From Devosia litorisediminis (lineage in GTDB: Bacteria > Pseudomonadota > Alphaproteobacteria > Rhizobiales > Devosiaceae): a stretch of 64,000 nt of DNA. This document shows, one piece after another, positions 26,552 to 35,940 of this stretch. The stretch is taken from assembly GCF_018334155.1 (NCBI RefSeq), contig NZ_JAGXTP010000001.1, forward strand, positions 1,674,001 to 1,738,000, written 5' to 3'. Numbering within the stretch: position 1 is the first letter of the stretch; each line of letters begins with the position of its first letter. A program made the position numbers and the translations under genes. Below the pieces are notes generated by a model. The model saw only the letters and a program-made list of their open reading frames with translations. It searched no databases and had not been told where the DNA came from.

Positions 26552-27937
26552 ATGTCCACATCAGAACCTATTCATATCATCGGCGGCGGTCTTGCCGGCT
26601 CGGAAGCAGCATGGCAGGCAGCGGAGGCTGGCGCACAGGTCATTCTGCATGAAATGCGACCCGTGCGCGGCACGGACGCGCACCAGACCGACAGCCTGGC
26701 CGAGCTGGTCTGTTCCAATAGCTTCCGCTCTGACGACCATGAGCACAACGCCGTCGGCTTGCTGCACGAAGAGATGCGGCGCTGCAATTCGGTAATCATG
26801 GCGTGTGCCGACAAGCACCAGATCCCTGCTGGCGGCGCATTGGGCGTTGATCGGCACGGCTTTTCTGCCGCGGTCACCGAGGCTATCGAAAACCACCCCA
26901 ACATCACCATGGCGCGCGAAGAAGTGGCCGGCATGCCGCCCGAAGACTGGCGCAATGTGATCATTGCGACCGGCCCACTTACCTCACCGGCGATGGCGGA
27001 TGCGATTCTGGCCAAGACGGGTGAAGATGCGCTGGCCTTCTTTGACGCCATCGCGCCGATTGTGCATTTCGACAGCATCAATATGGACATAGTCTGGGCG
27101 CAGTCGCGCTACGACAAGGCCGGTCCGGGCGGCACGGGTGCCGACTATCTGAACTGTCCGATGAACAAGGAGCAGTACTACGCCTTTGTCGAGGCGCTAA
27201 AGACTGCTCCGCTGCATGAATTCAAGGACTGGGAAAAGGTCCCCTATTTCGATGGCTGCCTGCCGATTGAAGTGATGGCAGAACGCGGCGAGGAAACACT
27301 GCGGCACGGCCCGATGAAACCGGTCGGGTTGACCAATCCGCGCGACCCGCTGGTCAAGAGCTATGCCATCGTGCAGCTGCGTCAGGACAATGCACTGGGC
27401 ACGCTATGGAACATGGTGGGGTTCCAGACCAAGATGCGCTACGGCGTTCAGGCGGAAATCCTTCGCATGATCCCGGGCCTCGAGAATGCGCAGTTTGCGC
27501 GTCTGGGGGGGCTGCATCGCAATACCTTCCTCAATTCGCCCAAAGTTCTAGGACCGGACCTGAAACTGAAAGCTGATCCCCGAATTCGTTTCGCGGGTCA
27601 GGTCACCGGCGTTGAGGGCTATGTAGAAAGTGCCGCAGTAGGGCTGATCACCGGTCGCCTCGCGGCAGCTGAAGCGCGTGGTGAGACCATGGCCACGCCG
27701 CCAAATACCACTGCATTGGGCGCTCTGGTTGCCCACATCACCGGCGGACACATCGAGTCCGAGAGTTATAGTGGCGCGCGCAGCTTCCAGCCAATGAACG
27801 TCAATTTCGGTCTGTTCCCACCGGTCACGGTTACCAAACCGGAAGGCGTCACCCGTTGGCGCGGGCCGGAAAAGACGCAGGCAAAGCGCAGGGCGATCAC
27901 CTCGCGGGCGCTTGAGGATCTGAAAGCCTGGGTATGA
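26552..27937 (+). CDS. trmFO: Methylenetetrahydrofolate-tRNA-(uracil-5)-methyltransferase
   Basis: The 461-residue flavoprotein (GidA-small family) makes m5U54 in the T-loop of tRNA using methylene-tetrahydrofolate and FADH2. It begins with the FAD-binding '[15 protein letters not shown]'. The catalytic cysteine region '[11 protein letters not shown]' (Cys54) and the '[11 protein letters not shown]'-type segment (here '[11 protein letters not shown]') are present. The C-terminus has '[15 protein letters not shown]'-like '[15 protein letters not shown]'. Its stop overlaps the start of the following thioesterase-like gene by four bases. Confidence 0.97.
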   Translation: MSTSEPIHIIGGGLAGSEAAWQAAEAGAQVILHEMRPVRGTDAHQTDSLAELVCSNSFRSDDHEHNAVGLLHEEMRRCNSVIMACADKHQIPAGGALGVDRHGFSAAVTEAIENHPNITMAREEVAGMPPEDWRNVIIATGPLTSPAMADAILAKTGEDALAFFDAIAPIVHFDSINMDIVWAQSRYDKAGPGGTGADYLNCPMNKEQYYAFVEALKTAPLHEFKDWEKVPYFDGCLPIEVMAERGEETLRHGPMKPVGLTNPRDPLVKSYAIVQLRQDNALGTLWNMVGFQTKMRYGVQAEILRMIPGLENAQFARLGGLHRNTFLNSPKVLGPDLKLKADPRIRFAGQVTGVEGYVESAAVGLITGRLAAAEARGETMATPPNTTALGALVAHITGGHIESESYSGARSFQPMNVNFGLFPPVTVTKPEGVTRWRGPEKTQAKRRAITSRALEDLKAWV

Positions 27938-28386
27938 CACCGGCAGAGCTCGAAACCTATCTGCACGATCATATCCCGCTTTCTCGGGCGATGGCGGTGC
28001 GGGTGGTTGCGATTGCCGATACGAGCGTGACGCTGGGCGCGCCGCTGGCACCCAATATCAACCACCGGGACACGGTGTTCGGTGGCAGTGCCTCGGCCGT
28101 AGCGATCCTCTCAGCCTGGTGTCTGCTGCACTTGCGCCTGACAGCTGCGGGTCGACCAAGTCGCGTTGTCATCCAACGCAACACGATAGATTATCTGGCC
28201 CCCATTGCCGGAGACTTCACGGCGCGCTCGGCACTACCACCAGATGCCGATTGGGACCGCTTCTCGCGCCTGTTGGCGCGTCGCGGCGTGGCGCGGATCA
28301 GCGTTGATGCAGAACTTGATTATGAGGGCGCCGTAGCAGGTCGTCTGTCCGGCGACTTCGTCGCATTCGGCAATGAGCGCCTTTAG
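27934..28386 (+). CDS. YiiD_C-type thioesterase-like protein
   Basis: This is a 150-residue hot-dog-fold candidate. The N-terminus '[16 protein letters not shown]' and the central '[22 protein letters not shown]' are typical of the putative thioesterase domain found at the C-terminus of YiiD (FabY) and in stand-alone proteobacterial proteins. The 'N-x-x-x-T-x-FGG' element marks the active-site helix. It probably hydrolyses an acyl-thioester. It is translationally coupled to trmFO (ATGA overlap), although no functional link is known. It converges with the phytoene-synthase-like gene with a four-base overlap of stops. Confidence 0.85.
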   Translation: MTPAELETYLHDHIPLSRAMAVRVVAIADTSVTLGAPLAPNINHRDTVFGGSASAVAILSAWCLLHLRLTAAGRPSRVVIQRNTIDYLAPIAGDFTARSALPPDADWDRFSRLLARRGVARISVDAELDYEGAVAGRLSGDFVAFGNERL

Positions 28387-29228
28387 CGGTTGCGCCAAGC
28401 CCACCAGGCCAGTCGGGTAATCTTGCGCCAATCTGCGTCGTCTGGTGCGGCCGCAAACGGCGCCCGCGAGCGTTGCTCGAGAAGCCGATACTGCGCCTTG
28501 AGCACTGCAATTGGCGCGAAGGCTGGCTTGAGATGGGCCGGCAAATTCGCAATGGCCGTCTCGGCCTTGATCAGATGGCCAGAAGCCAGTTCAGAAATCT
28601 GGCCCAGCGCCTCTGAAAGCCCCTCGCTGTCCGTGCCAGCGAATATCTCGCCTTCCTGCACGCCATTGGCCGCGAAAATGGTCCAGGGCAGCATGATGCG
28701 CCCCTGAGCGGCGAAGTGGCCAAAACCACGCAGATGACCGATCATCGCATGAGCGACGCCAAGATGCCCCGCCGCGTCGCCGGTCTCGATGGTCTCGCCA
28801 TCATTGAGGATCATGGCGGCCAGTTGATACAGCGTGGATACCGTCTCCCCAGCATAACCCTCAAAGCTCTCAAGATCAGGCATCGGGTCATCATATAGAT
28901 CGAAACGTCGCGCCCCCAGCAGACGCAACAGCGTGCCGGCGGGTATGTTGTAGCGGGCAATGGTATCGAGCAGCGCATCAGCTACCGGATTTTGCCGAAC
29001 CGCCCCGTGGCCCTCGCCATCGAGCGCATCACTCCACCATTGCAGCCGGATTTCGCCAGGCGCCGGATCCGACACGCGCTCGCGCGTGGAGGCGACATCG
29101 GCGTTAAAGGCGTAGAGCGCGGTGACGGCGTCGCGATGTGCACCAGTCAGCACCAGTGTCGAAAGGTAGCGGTCACGATCCCCGCTGCGCAGGGCGTCCG
29201 CTGCGTGAACAAAGCTCTCAGCACTCAT
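28383..29228 (-). CDS. Squalene/phytoene synthase-like protein (NDUFAF6-type)
   Basis: The 281-residue protein has the trans-isoprenyl-diphosphate synthase fold ('RDRYLSTLVL', 'EIRLQWWSDAL', 'LGVAHAMIGHLRG'). The Asp-rich catalytic motifs of real phytoene synthases (DxxxD) are not clear; 'RFDLYDDPMPDLESFEGYAG' replaces the first. It resembles human NDUFAF6, a complex I assembly factor of this fold, and its neighbour resembles NDUFAF3. The ATG at 29228 follows the stop of the Mth938 gene by one base, so the two are coupled. A role in respiratory complex I assembly is inference from homology. Confidence 0.85.
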   Translation of the reverse strand: MSAESFVHAADALRSGDRDRYLSTLVLTGAHRDAVTALYAFNADVASTRERVSDPAPGEIRLQWWSDALDGEGHGAVRQNPVADALLDTIARYNIPAGTLLRLLGARRFDLYDDPMPDLESFEGYAGETVSTLYQLAAMILNDGETIETGDAAGHLGVAHAMIGHLRGFGHFAAQGRIMLPWTIFAANGVQEGEIFAGTDSEGLSEALGQISELASGHLIKAETAIANLPAHLKPAFAPIAVLKAQYRLLEQRSRAPFAAAPDDADWRKITRLAWWAWRNR

Positions 29229-29229
29229 C

Positions 29230-29619
29230 TCACCGGACCTTGTCGACCGCAATCAACGCGGCCGCCACGGCACGATGCTCGGCCAACAAGACATTATAGG
29301 TGCGTACGGCGCTGCCGGTTGTAATGGCCTCGACGATGATACCCTGCTCGCGCAGTGCCGCCCGAACATCGGGCGACAGTCCGGTGATGTCGTGTCCCAG
29401 ACCAATCATGAGTACATCGATGTCGTCAGCGGCGGCCAATACCGGTGCCAGGCTGTCCAGCGTGATATCGGCCGGGGTAGCGACACTCCAGCCGAGCATG
29501 CCGGTGGGCAGGCAGAGCAACGAGCCACGGTGCGACATCTCGGCAAAGCGGAACCCGCTATTGCCATAGGCGTCGATGCCGACCTGATCGGGAAAGTGGC
29601 CGGGGGTGGTTTCGGTCAT
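29230..29619 (-). CDS. Mth938-domain protein (NDUFAF3-like)
   Basis: The 129-residue protein has the Mth938/DUF498 fold: 'IDAYGNSGFRFAEMSHRGSLLCLPTG' is split by strands near residues 15-40, and 'DVLMIGLGHDITGLSPDVR' and 'TGSAVRTYNVLLAEHRAVAAALI' follow. This is the fold of human NDUFAF3, a complex I assembly factor. I chose the ATG at 29619, seven bases after the secDF stop; an upstream start at 29643 would overlap secDF and adds a basic stretch. It lies between secDF and the NDUFAF6-type gene in one minus-strand operon. Confidence 0.88.
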   Translation of the reverse strand: MTETTPGHFPDQVGIDAYGNSGFRFAEMSHRGSLLCLPTGMLGWSVATPADITLDSLAPVLAAADDIDVLMIGLGHDITGLSPDVRAALREQGIIVEAITTGSAVRTYNVLLAEHRAVAAALIAVDKVR

Positions 29620-29626
29620 GAGAGCC

Positions 29627-32188
29627 TCAGACCGCCGCGCCATCCGTGGGATCGGTCAACTCCGTGCCATCCTTGTCGCCAGCCTGATCCAGACGGGTGG
29701 TAACACCGAGATAGATCAGGATCGGTGCGGCGATGAAGATCGACGAATAGGTACCGACCAGCACGCCCCAAGCCATCGAGATGGTGAAGCTGCGGATCAC
29801 ATCGCCACCAAACACCACCAAAGCCATCAGCGCGATGAAGGTGGTCGATGCTGTCAGGATGGTACGCGGCAGGGTCGAGTTGATCGAGATATCGATGATC
29901 TCGGGCAAGCCGATCTTCTTGTACTTCATGCGGTATTCGCGGATGCGGTCGTAAATCACGACGGTATCGTTGAGTGAGTAACCGACAATGGTCAGGATCG
30001 CGGCGATACTGGACGCGTTGAACTCCAGCCCGACAAAGGCGAACAGGCCGATGGTAAGGATCACGTCGTGACCCGTCGAGATGATCGCACCAACCGCGAA
30101 CTGCCACTCGAAGCGGAACCAGAGATAGACCAGAATGCCGAGCAGCGCGACACCAAGGCCGATGGCCCCGGTGATGGCCAGTTCGCTCGAAACCGTGGGG
30201 CCAACGGTTTCAGTACCGCGAGTCACGTAGCCAGCATCCTCGATGGTCTGCTGCACCAAATTGACAGCATCCTGCTGGGCAGATGCGCCGCCGTCCTGGG
30301 TCTGAACGCGCACCAGAAGCCGGTCGGTCTCACCAAAGCCCTGCACCTGGATTTCACCAAGATCGAGCGCCGAGAGCGCTTCGCGGATCGCACCGGGTTC
30401 GGCTGTGCCGTCGGTGGCCTGGATTTCCATGGCGGAACCGCCGCGGAAATCAATGCCGAGATTGAGGCCGTGATAGCCAAACCAGCCCAGCGACAGGATC
30501 GAGGTGATGATCGAGAAGGCAATCGCGTATTTGCGAATGCCCATGAAGGAGATCTTGGTGCCGTCCGGGATCAGGCGCACCAGCTGAATGCGCAGGGTCT
30601 TGGGGCGAGCCCAATTGTACCAGCGACCAACGATGAACAGGGTCACCATATAAGCGGTGAACAAAGTCGTCAGAATACCCAGAGCCAGCGTGACGGCGAA
30701 GCCCTGAACCGGGCCCGAGCCGAGGTAGAACAGAACCACGGCAGCAATCAGCGTGGTAATGTTGGCATCCAGAATGGTGGCCATGGCGCGCTGGAAGCCC
30801 GCTTCAATGGCGGAAATCTTGCTCCGTCCGGCAGCCAGTTCCTCACGTATGCGCTCGAAGATCAGCACATTGGCGTCAACCGCCATACCGATGGTCAGAA
30901 CGATACCGGCGATGCCGGGCAGCGTGAGGGTTGCACCAAGCATGGACAGAGCAGCCAGGATCAGCACGACATTGAGCATCACTGCAATGTCGGCAAACAC
31001 ACCGAACAGACCATAGGCGATGACCATAAAGACGATCACTGCGATCGCGCCGATGATACCGGCGGTGACACCTGCACGGATAGAATCCGCGCCAAGACCG
31101 GCACTGACCGAGCGCTCTTCAACGATATCGAGGCTGGCGGGCAAAGCACCACCACGCAGCAGCACGGCAAGGTCGTTGGCGGTAGCGGTGGTGAAGCTGC
31201 CGCTGATCTGGCCCGAACCACCGGTAATGGGCGACTGGATCACAGGGGCAGTGATAACCTGGTTGTCGAGCACGATAGCGAAACGCTGGCCGACATTGTT
31301 CGAGGTGATCTGGCCGAAGGCAATGGCGCCGCGGGTGTCGAAGCGGAAACTCACGACGGGCATGGCGCGCTGCTGGTCATAGCTGGGCTGCGCGTCCACC
31401 AGGGATTCGCCACCAAGGGCGATGTCTTCATAGAGCAGTTCGCTGCCGCCATCCTGGCTGGGCAGGATCATGGTGCCGGCAGGCAGACCCTGGGCATCGG
31501 CCTGCGCGGCTGTCATGCCGGGATAGACCATGTGGAAAGTCAGGCGCGCAGTGCGCGAAATAATGTCCTTGAGACGCGTGGAGTCGCCAAAGCCCGGGAC
31601 CTGCACCAGAACACGATTATTGCCCTGACGCTGAATGGTCGGCTCGGTTGTGCCCAGCTCGTCAATACGATTGCGGATAACTTCGATCGACTGCGCGACC
31701 AGAGCGGACATGCGGTCGTCGATACCCTCCTGGGTCAGCGCCACGGTGATCCGCCCGTCAGCAGCGGGCTCGATGGTCAGTTCCTGGACGCCGGAGGTCG
31801 AGAACAACGTACCCCCGACCGAATTCTGCAGGCCTGCCAGCGCGGTCAGCGCAGTGTCAGCCTGTGTCGGGTCGGTCAGTTCGATCGAAATCGAGCGCGA
31901 GACCTCGTCGGTGGTGATCAGATTGCCGATGCCATTGTCATTGGCCAGAATGCTGCGGGCGTCGCGGCGAAGGTCCGCCAGGCGCTCTGTGACAATGCCA
32001 TCCTGATTGACCTCCAGCAGCAGATGCGAGCCGCCCTGCAAATCAAGGCCCAGGACGATGGTCTGCGACGGCAGCCAGCTCGGCCATGCGTCCCGCACGG
32101 TTTGCGGCAAAAAGCTCGGCAGGGCGAAGAAGAAGCCCAGCAGAGTGACAGCAATGATGATGGCGGTACGGACCGGCGAGAACTGCAT
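29627..32188 (-). CDS. secDF: Fused protein translocase subunit SecDF
   Basis: The 853-residue fusion of SecD (about 1-520) and SecF (about 540-835) uses the proton motive force to help SecYEG release proteins into the periplasm. SecD features are the first helix (6-28), 'LGLDLQGGSHLLLEV', a large periplasmic domain and five helices with 'GMAVDANVLIFERIREE'. SecF features are 'GLNLGIDFRGGSAMEIQ' and 'SLNDTVVIYDRIREY'. Fusion is common in alphaproteobacteria. yajC lies upstream and the Mth938 gene lies seven bases downstream. Confidence 0.97.
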   Translation of the reverse strand: MQFSPVRTAIIIAVTLLGFFFALPSFLPQTVRDAWPSWLPSQTIVLGLDLQGGSHLLLEVNQDGIVTERLADLRRDARSILANDNGIGNLITTDEVSRSISIELTDPTQADTALTALAGLQNSVGGTLFSTSGVQELTIEPAADGRITVALTQEGIDDRMSALVAQSIEVIRNRIDELGTTEPTIQRQGNNRVLVQVPGFGDSTRLKDIISRTARLTFHMVYPGMTAAQADAQGLPAGTMILPSQDGGSELLYEDIALGGESLVDAQPSYDQQRAMPVVSFRFDTRGAIAFGQITSNNVGQRFAIVLDNQVITAPVIQSPITGGSGQISGSFTTATANDLAVLLRGGALPASLDIVEERSVSAGLGADSIRAGVTAGIIGAIAVIVFMVIAYGLFGVFADIAVMLNVVLILAALSMLGATLTLPGIAGIVLTIGMAVDANVLIFERIREELAAGRSKISAIEAGFQRAMATILDANITTLIAAVVLFYLGSGPVQGFAVTLALGILTTLFTAYMVTLFIVGRWYNWARPKTLRIQLVRLIPDGTKISFMGIRKYAIAFSIITSILSLGWFGYHGLNLGIDFRGGSAMEIQATDGTAEPGAIREALSALDLGEIQVQGFGETDRLLVRVQTQDGGASAQQDAVNLVQQTIEDAGYVTRGTETVGPTVSSELAITGAIGLGVALLGILVYLWFRFEWQFAVGAIISTGHDVILTIGLFAFVGLEFNASSIAAILTIVGYSLNDTVVIYDRIREYRMKYKKIGLPEIIDISINSTLPRTILTASTTFIALMALVVFGGDVIRSFTISMAWGVLVGTYSSIFIAAPILIYLGVTTRLDQAGDKDGTELTDPTDGAAV

Positions 32189-32206
32189 TTAAGTCGTCCT
32201 GGAAGG

Positions 32207-32234
32207 AAAAAAGCCGGAGCCCTTAGGCTCCGGC
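32207..32234 (-). terminator. Intrinsic terminator or attenuator between yajC and secDF
   Basis: A perfect nine-base stem GCCGGAGCC (32213-32221) pairs with GGCTCCGGC (32226-32234) across a four-base loop. It is followed on the minus strand by six T. It lies after the yajC stop and 19 bases before the secDF start, so it should lower or gate read-through from yajC into secDF. Confidence 0.8.
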
Positions 32235-32253
32235 AACATTCGGGAGCCTGTTA

Positions 32254-32604
32254 TCAGGCTGGCTTGTTGTCGTTGACCGGCTCAGCCTTGGAGCGGACAT
32301 CAGAGACCATGCCGCGCACGATCTTGACCTTCACGCCCGAGGCGATCTCGACTTCAAGATCTTCGCCATCAACAGCCTTGGTGACCTTGCCGATGATACC
32401 GCCGGTGGTGACCACGGTGTCGCCGCGACGGATCGCTGCCAACATGGCCTGCTGGGCTTTCAGACGCTTCTGCTGTGGGCGGAAGATCAGGAACCAGAAG
32501 ATCACGACCAGGAGCAGAATCGGCATCAACTGAATGAAGATGTCACCGATGCCACCGGTACCGGCGGCGCCGGCTGCCTGGGCGTAAGCGGGCGTTACAA
32601 ACAT
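32254..32604 (-). CDS. yajC: Preprotein translocase accessory subunit YajC
   Basis: The 116-residue protein has a short N-terminal Ala/Gly stretch, one membrane helix (about 24-41, 'IQLMPILLLVVIFWFLIF'), the family mark 'RPQQKRLKAQQAMLAAI' and a cytoplasmic SH3-like domain with 'GDTVVTTGGIIGKV'. It belongs to the holo-translocon SecDF-YajC complex. AAGGAACTCGCT precedes the ATG. It is divergent from the DUF815 ATPase gene. Confidence 0.96.
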   Translation of the reverse strand: MFVTPAYAQAAGAAGTGGIGDIFIQLMPILLLVVIFWFLIFRPQQKRLKAQQAMLAAIRRGDTVVTTGGIIGKVTKAVDGEDLEVEIASGVKVKIVRGMVSDVRSKAEPVNDNKPA

Positions 32605-32805
32605 AGCGAGTTCCTTGAGTTTTTCTTGGTTTGGGAGGGACTGCGCCAGTCAATCCACAGCGCTGCGCGAGGCACTGGACGCATGTGGGGCTGGTTGCAC
32701 TTGCGCCCCGGTCAAAATCGGGCGGACTATACATTTGCGACCCAGTGATTGCAAAGGCATTCCGGACGCCGCAAATTGCCGCGCCGAGCTTGAGGATAGA
32801 CAGCG

Positions 32806-33687
32806 TTGAAGAGCAAAGACCACCTGGCCGAAATCAGTGCCAAACTAGATGCGATTGCCCAGGCATTGCAGGCGCTGGCGCCCGATAAAACACCACAGGC
32901 CCCTGCCCTGGGCACGGCCAATGCCTATCACTGGGATGGCGATTCGGGAGAATTGCTGGCCGTACCGCAGGTCAGTCGCGTACCTTTGGCCATGCTCAAG
33001 GGCATTGACGCAGTGCAGGACATCTTGCTGCGCAATACCGAACAGTTTGCGCGCGGTCACGGCGCCAACAATGCGCTGCTATGGGGCGCACGCGGCATGG
33101 GCAAGAGCTCGCTGGTCAAAGCGATTCACGGCGACATCAGCGAACGAAGCGAGGATGGATTTGAACGACTGGTGCTGATCGAGATTGCGCGGGAAGACCT
33201 TGAGACCCTGCCCGTCCTGATGCGCCGCATCGCCAATGAGCGCGCGCGTTTCATCGTCTTCTGCGACGATCTGAGCTTTGATACCGGCGAAACCAGCTAC
33301 AAATCGCTCAAGACCATTCTTGATGGCGGACTGGAGGGGCGGCCGAGCAATGCCCTGTTCTACGCCACATCGAACCGGCGCCATCTGATGCCACGGGACA
33401 TGATCGAAAACGAGCGTTCGACGGCCATCAATCCCGGCGAGGCCGTCGAAGAGAAGGTGTCGCTATCGGACCGCTTCGGTCTGTGGCTGGGGTTCCACAA
33501 TTGCGATCAGCCGACCTTCCTGACCATGGTGCATGCCTATGCGGCCCATTACGGTCTGGAACTGGACGAGGAAACCTTGCGCGCAAGGGCCATTGAGTGG
33601 GCCGCAACACGCGGCGCGCGATCGGGTCGCGTCGCCATTCAACTTGTCCGCACACTGGCTGGTGAAATGGGCAAATCCGCCACCTAA
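32806..33687 (+). CDS. DUF815 AAA+ ATPase
   Basis: The 293-residue P-loop ATPase has Walker A 'WGARGMGKSSLVKA' near residue 93, Walker B 'FIVFCDDLSFD' near 150, and the family stretch 'LKTILDGGLEGRPSNALFYATSNRRHL' at about 167-193 (seen in parts). A sensor-like arginine follows in 'SLSDRFGLWLGF'. Function is unknown; it is widespread in proteobacteria. Start TTG at 32806 is supported by GAGGATAGACAGCG upstream, but a different start inside the disordered N-terminus is possible. It ends at a strong palindromic terminator shared with the convergent LysM/M23 gene. Confidence 0.93.
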   Translation: MKSKDHLAEISAKLDAIAQALQALAPDKTPQAPALGTANAYHWDGDSGELLAVPQVSRVPLAMLKGIDAVQDILLRNTEQFARGHGANNALLWGARGMGKSSLVKAIHGDISERSEDGFERLVLIEIAREDLETLPVLMRRIANERARFIVFCDDLSFDTGETSYKSLKTILDGGLEGRPSNALFYATSNRRHLMPRDMIENERSTAINPGEAVEEKVSLSDRFGLWLGFHNCDQPTFLTMVHAYAAHYGLELDEETLRARAIEWAATRGARSGRVAIQLVRTLAGEMGKSAT

Positions 33688-33691
33688 AGCA

Positions 33692-33717
33692 AAAGCCCCC
33701 GCAATTGCGGGGGCTTT
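33692..33717. terminator. Bidirectional intrinsic terminator
   Basis: A 26-base perfect palindrome, AAAGCCCCCGCAA and its complement, lies between two convergent genes. It has A and T bases at both ends, so it can work in both directions: for the DUF815 gene on plus and the LysM/M23 gene on minus. Confidence 0.85.
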
Positions 33718-33738
33718 GTATTGTCTGACGATCAGTGC

Positions 33739-35004
33739 CTAGCTGGCGAGCAGCGGAACCGGATCGACCGGTGTCGCACCCTTGCGCAGCTCAAAGTGCA
33801 GCTGCGGCTTGGTCACCGAGCCGGTCTTGCCGGCAGCGCCGATGGTATCACCGCGGCTGACATTGGTGCCCTTGGCAACATTCATTGAACCGAGATGAGC
33901 GTAGGCTGAGACGTAGCCATTGGGGTGGCGGATCAGGATCAGATTGCCATACCCCTCAACGCCCGAACCGACATAGATGACGGTGCCGTTTTCGGCGGCC
34001 TTGATCGAGGCACCCTCTGCGGCTTCAATATTGATGCCGGTGCCCTTGGAAGCAGCGAAATCGACCAGCACACGGCCACTGACGGGCCAGCGGAACTTGT
34101 CACTGCCGGACATGACTGGTTCTGCGGCAGGTGCTGCAGCAACCTTGACGGGTTCAGCCGTGGCAGGGGCCGCAACTGGAGCAGGAGCGGCAGCCGGGGC
34201 CGCGGTGGCCTGCAATGTATTGGGCGCAGCCTGTGGCAGGGTCTGCTGGGCCGGAACAGGGGCGATTGTCTCGCTGACCGACGCCGTCCTGGCGACGGGA
34301 GCCTTGGTGGAGAGCAGATCGGCGCGACCCGGGATGATCACCTTCTGACCAACGACGATCTTGTCGGGTGATTCCAGGCTATTGGCCTGAACCAGCGACT
34401 GGGTCGTCACCTCATAGCGGCGGGCAATCGTATAGAGCGATTCACCGCTGGCGATGGTGTGGGTAAAGGTCCCACTGGTAGCCGGCGCTGATGGCGTCAC
34501 CGCAGCCAGCGTTGGCACCGAATTATTGGTCGGCATGCTGCCAAGGGCAGCGGGAGACGGCATGGTAGCCGAAGCGACGGCGGGCTGTGCTTGCATGGCT
34601 GGAACGGATCCCTGGGGCGAAGAACTCAGAACTGGTAGATTTTGCGACTGAACGGTAGGCGCAGCACCGCCGCTCGCCATGGGCGTGATCGGCTGGCTGA
34701 ATGCGGGTTGTGTCGGCTGACCCCAGAGCGGCTGAACCGTTCCGGACTGCCCCATTGAACCACCGACATTGGCCGGTGGCAGGAACTGGGCGTCAGCCAC
34801 CATGTTCTGCGGCGCGCCAAGGCTGGCCGGCATGGGCTGATTAAATGATTGGGGAGCGGCCTGCGGGAGCGCGCCAGTCGTGGTGGGGTCGCCAAAGGCG
34901 CGACTACCCAGACTGGAACACCCGGACAGGGCAACGGCAGCAACCAGAAGGCCAGCCATCGCAACGGCACCCTTGGGTGCCCGACGGGATACGCGGATAC
35001 TCAT
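33739..35004 (-). CDS. NlpD-like lipoprotein: LysM plus degenerate M23 (LytM) domain
   Basis: The 421-residue lipoprotein has lipobox 'LSGC' (Cys29), a long Pro/Gln/Ala-rich stretch, a LysM domain (about 180-226, 'HTIASGESLYTIARRYEV') and a C-terminal M23/LytM domain (about 305-417). The LytM zinc ligands are partly lost: H-x-G-x-D is replaced by 'GTGIN' (321-325) and the H-x-H pair by 'QLHFE' (Gln401), while His370 in 'AYAHLGS' stays. As in E. coli NlpD/EnvC, it probably activates an amidase rather than cutting peptidoglycan. It neighbours surE, as nlpD does in E. coli, though without pcm in between. Confidence 0.92.
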   Translation of the reverse strand: MSIRVSRRAPKGAVAMAGLLVAAVALSGCSSLGSRAFGDPTTTGALPQAAPQSFNQPMPASLGAPQNMVADAQFLPPANVGGSMGQSGTVQPLWGQPTQPAFSQPITPMASGGAAPTVQSQNLPVLSSSPQGSVPAMQAQPAVASATMPSPAALGSMPTNNSVPTLAAVTPSAPATSGTFTHTIASGESLYTIARRYEVTTQSLVQANSLESPDKIVVGQKVIIPGRADLLSTKAPVARTASVSETIAPVPAQQTLPQAAPNTLQATAAPAAAPAPVAAPATAEPVKVAAAPAAEPVMSGSDKFRWPVSGRVLVDFAASKGTGINIEAAEGASIKAAENGTVIYVGSGVEGYGNLILIRHPNGYVSAYAHLGSMNVAKGTNVSRGDTIGAAGKTGSVTKPQLHFELRKGATPVDPVPLLAS

Positions 35005-35172
35005 CAGCTTACTCGTACGCAGGTACTCAACACGAATTTGAGACTAGGCCGGTAAGGTAAAGACGAGTTTAAGGCCGATGCGATTTGAGCAAAATCGAAC
35101 AGCATCGATTCCGGATTGAGTAAGGTTAAGAATGCGGGCCTGTGCAAATCGCCCGCCAACCCGCGCTTTGCG

Positions 35173-35940
35173 CTACAGTGTCAGCGTGCCATTGAGGCGC
35201 TCGGCCAGCCCCATATCCGTCTGCTGCAGCAGAAGCGGCGTGACGGTGACATAGCCGTCCCGGCGCATGGTTTCAAAATCGGCGCCGCGATCGAGCGGCA
35301 ATGGAGTCTGTGGAATGGCAACGAAGAACTTGCCGGCATTGTCGCTGGGATAATAGCTGAACGGCGACCGTGAGAAGCGCTGCAGCGGCACTACGGCGAT
35401 GCCCTTGGTGGTGGCGGGGTCACAGAACGGGAAGTTGACGTTGTAGTAGTGCTCCCGCCCTTGTGCGGCAGCAATGACCGCGCGGGCAGCAGCCAGACCA
35501 TGTGCCTTGGCATTGGACCAGTCGACATCGCGACTGATCTCGTAATCGACCCCCTGACTCATGGCGATGCCGATAGCGCCCTGCATGGCGCCCTCACGGG
35601 CTCCCGCTGCGGTGCCCGAGCAATTGACGATGTCACCAAGGTTCTGCCCCGCATTGACCCCAGAGAGCACCACATCGGCGGGCCGGTCACCCAGCAGATG
35701 GGTCATGCCGGCCACCACGCAGTCGGCGGGCGACCCGCCGACCACGGCAAAGGTGCGGGCATCGCGCTGGTCGATTGTCAGTTCGTGGCCAAAGCTGAGC
35801 CGGTGCCCCGCCCCTGACTGATTGCCATCCGGGGCAACAATCCAGACGTCGTCACTGAGCGCCCGCGCGATGTCGGCCATGATGGCGATGCCGGGCGCAT
35901 CCACACCGTCGTCATTGGTGATGAGGATGCGCAGGCCCAT
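35173..35940 (-). CDS. surE: 5'/3'-nucleotidase SurE
   Basis: The 255-residue metal-dependent phosphatase acts on nucleoside 5'- and 3'-monophosphates. The N-terminal 'ILITNDDGVDAPGI' supplies the metal-binding aspartates; 'APDGNQSGAGH' and 'DVVLSGVNAGQNLG' complete the site. Its start overlaps the serS stop by one base (TAATG), which ties the two in one operon. pcm, usual next to surE, is not here but at 58048. Confidence 0.96.
   Translation of the reverse strand: MGLRILITNDDGVDAPGIAIMADIARALSDDVWIVAPDGNQSGAGHRLSFGHELTIDQRDARTFAVVGGSPADCVVAGMTHLLGDRPADVVLSGVNAGQNLGDIVNCSGTAAGAREGAMQGAIGIAMSQGVDYEISRDVDWSNAKAHGLAAARAVIAAAQGREHYYNVNFPFCDPATTKGIAVVPLQRFSRSPFSYYPSDNAGKFFVAIPQTPLPLDRGADFETMRRDGYVTVTPLLLQQTDMGLAERLNGTLTL

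Noticed and set aside
30068-32533. Open frame of about 820 codons on the plus strand opposite secDF and yajC
   Set aside because: It is a shadow frame of certain genes with Gln/His-rich, domain-free translation.
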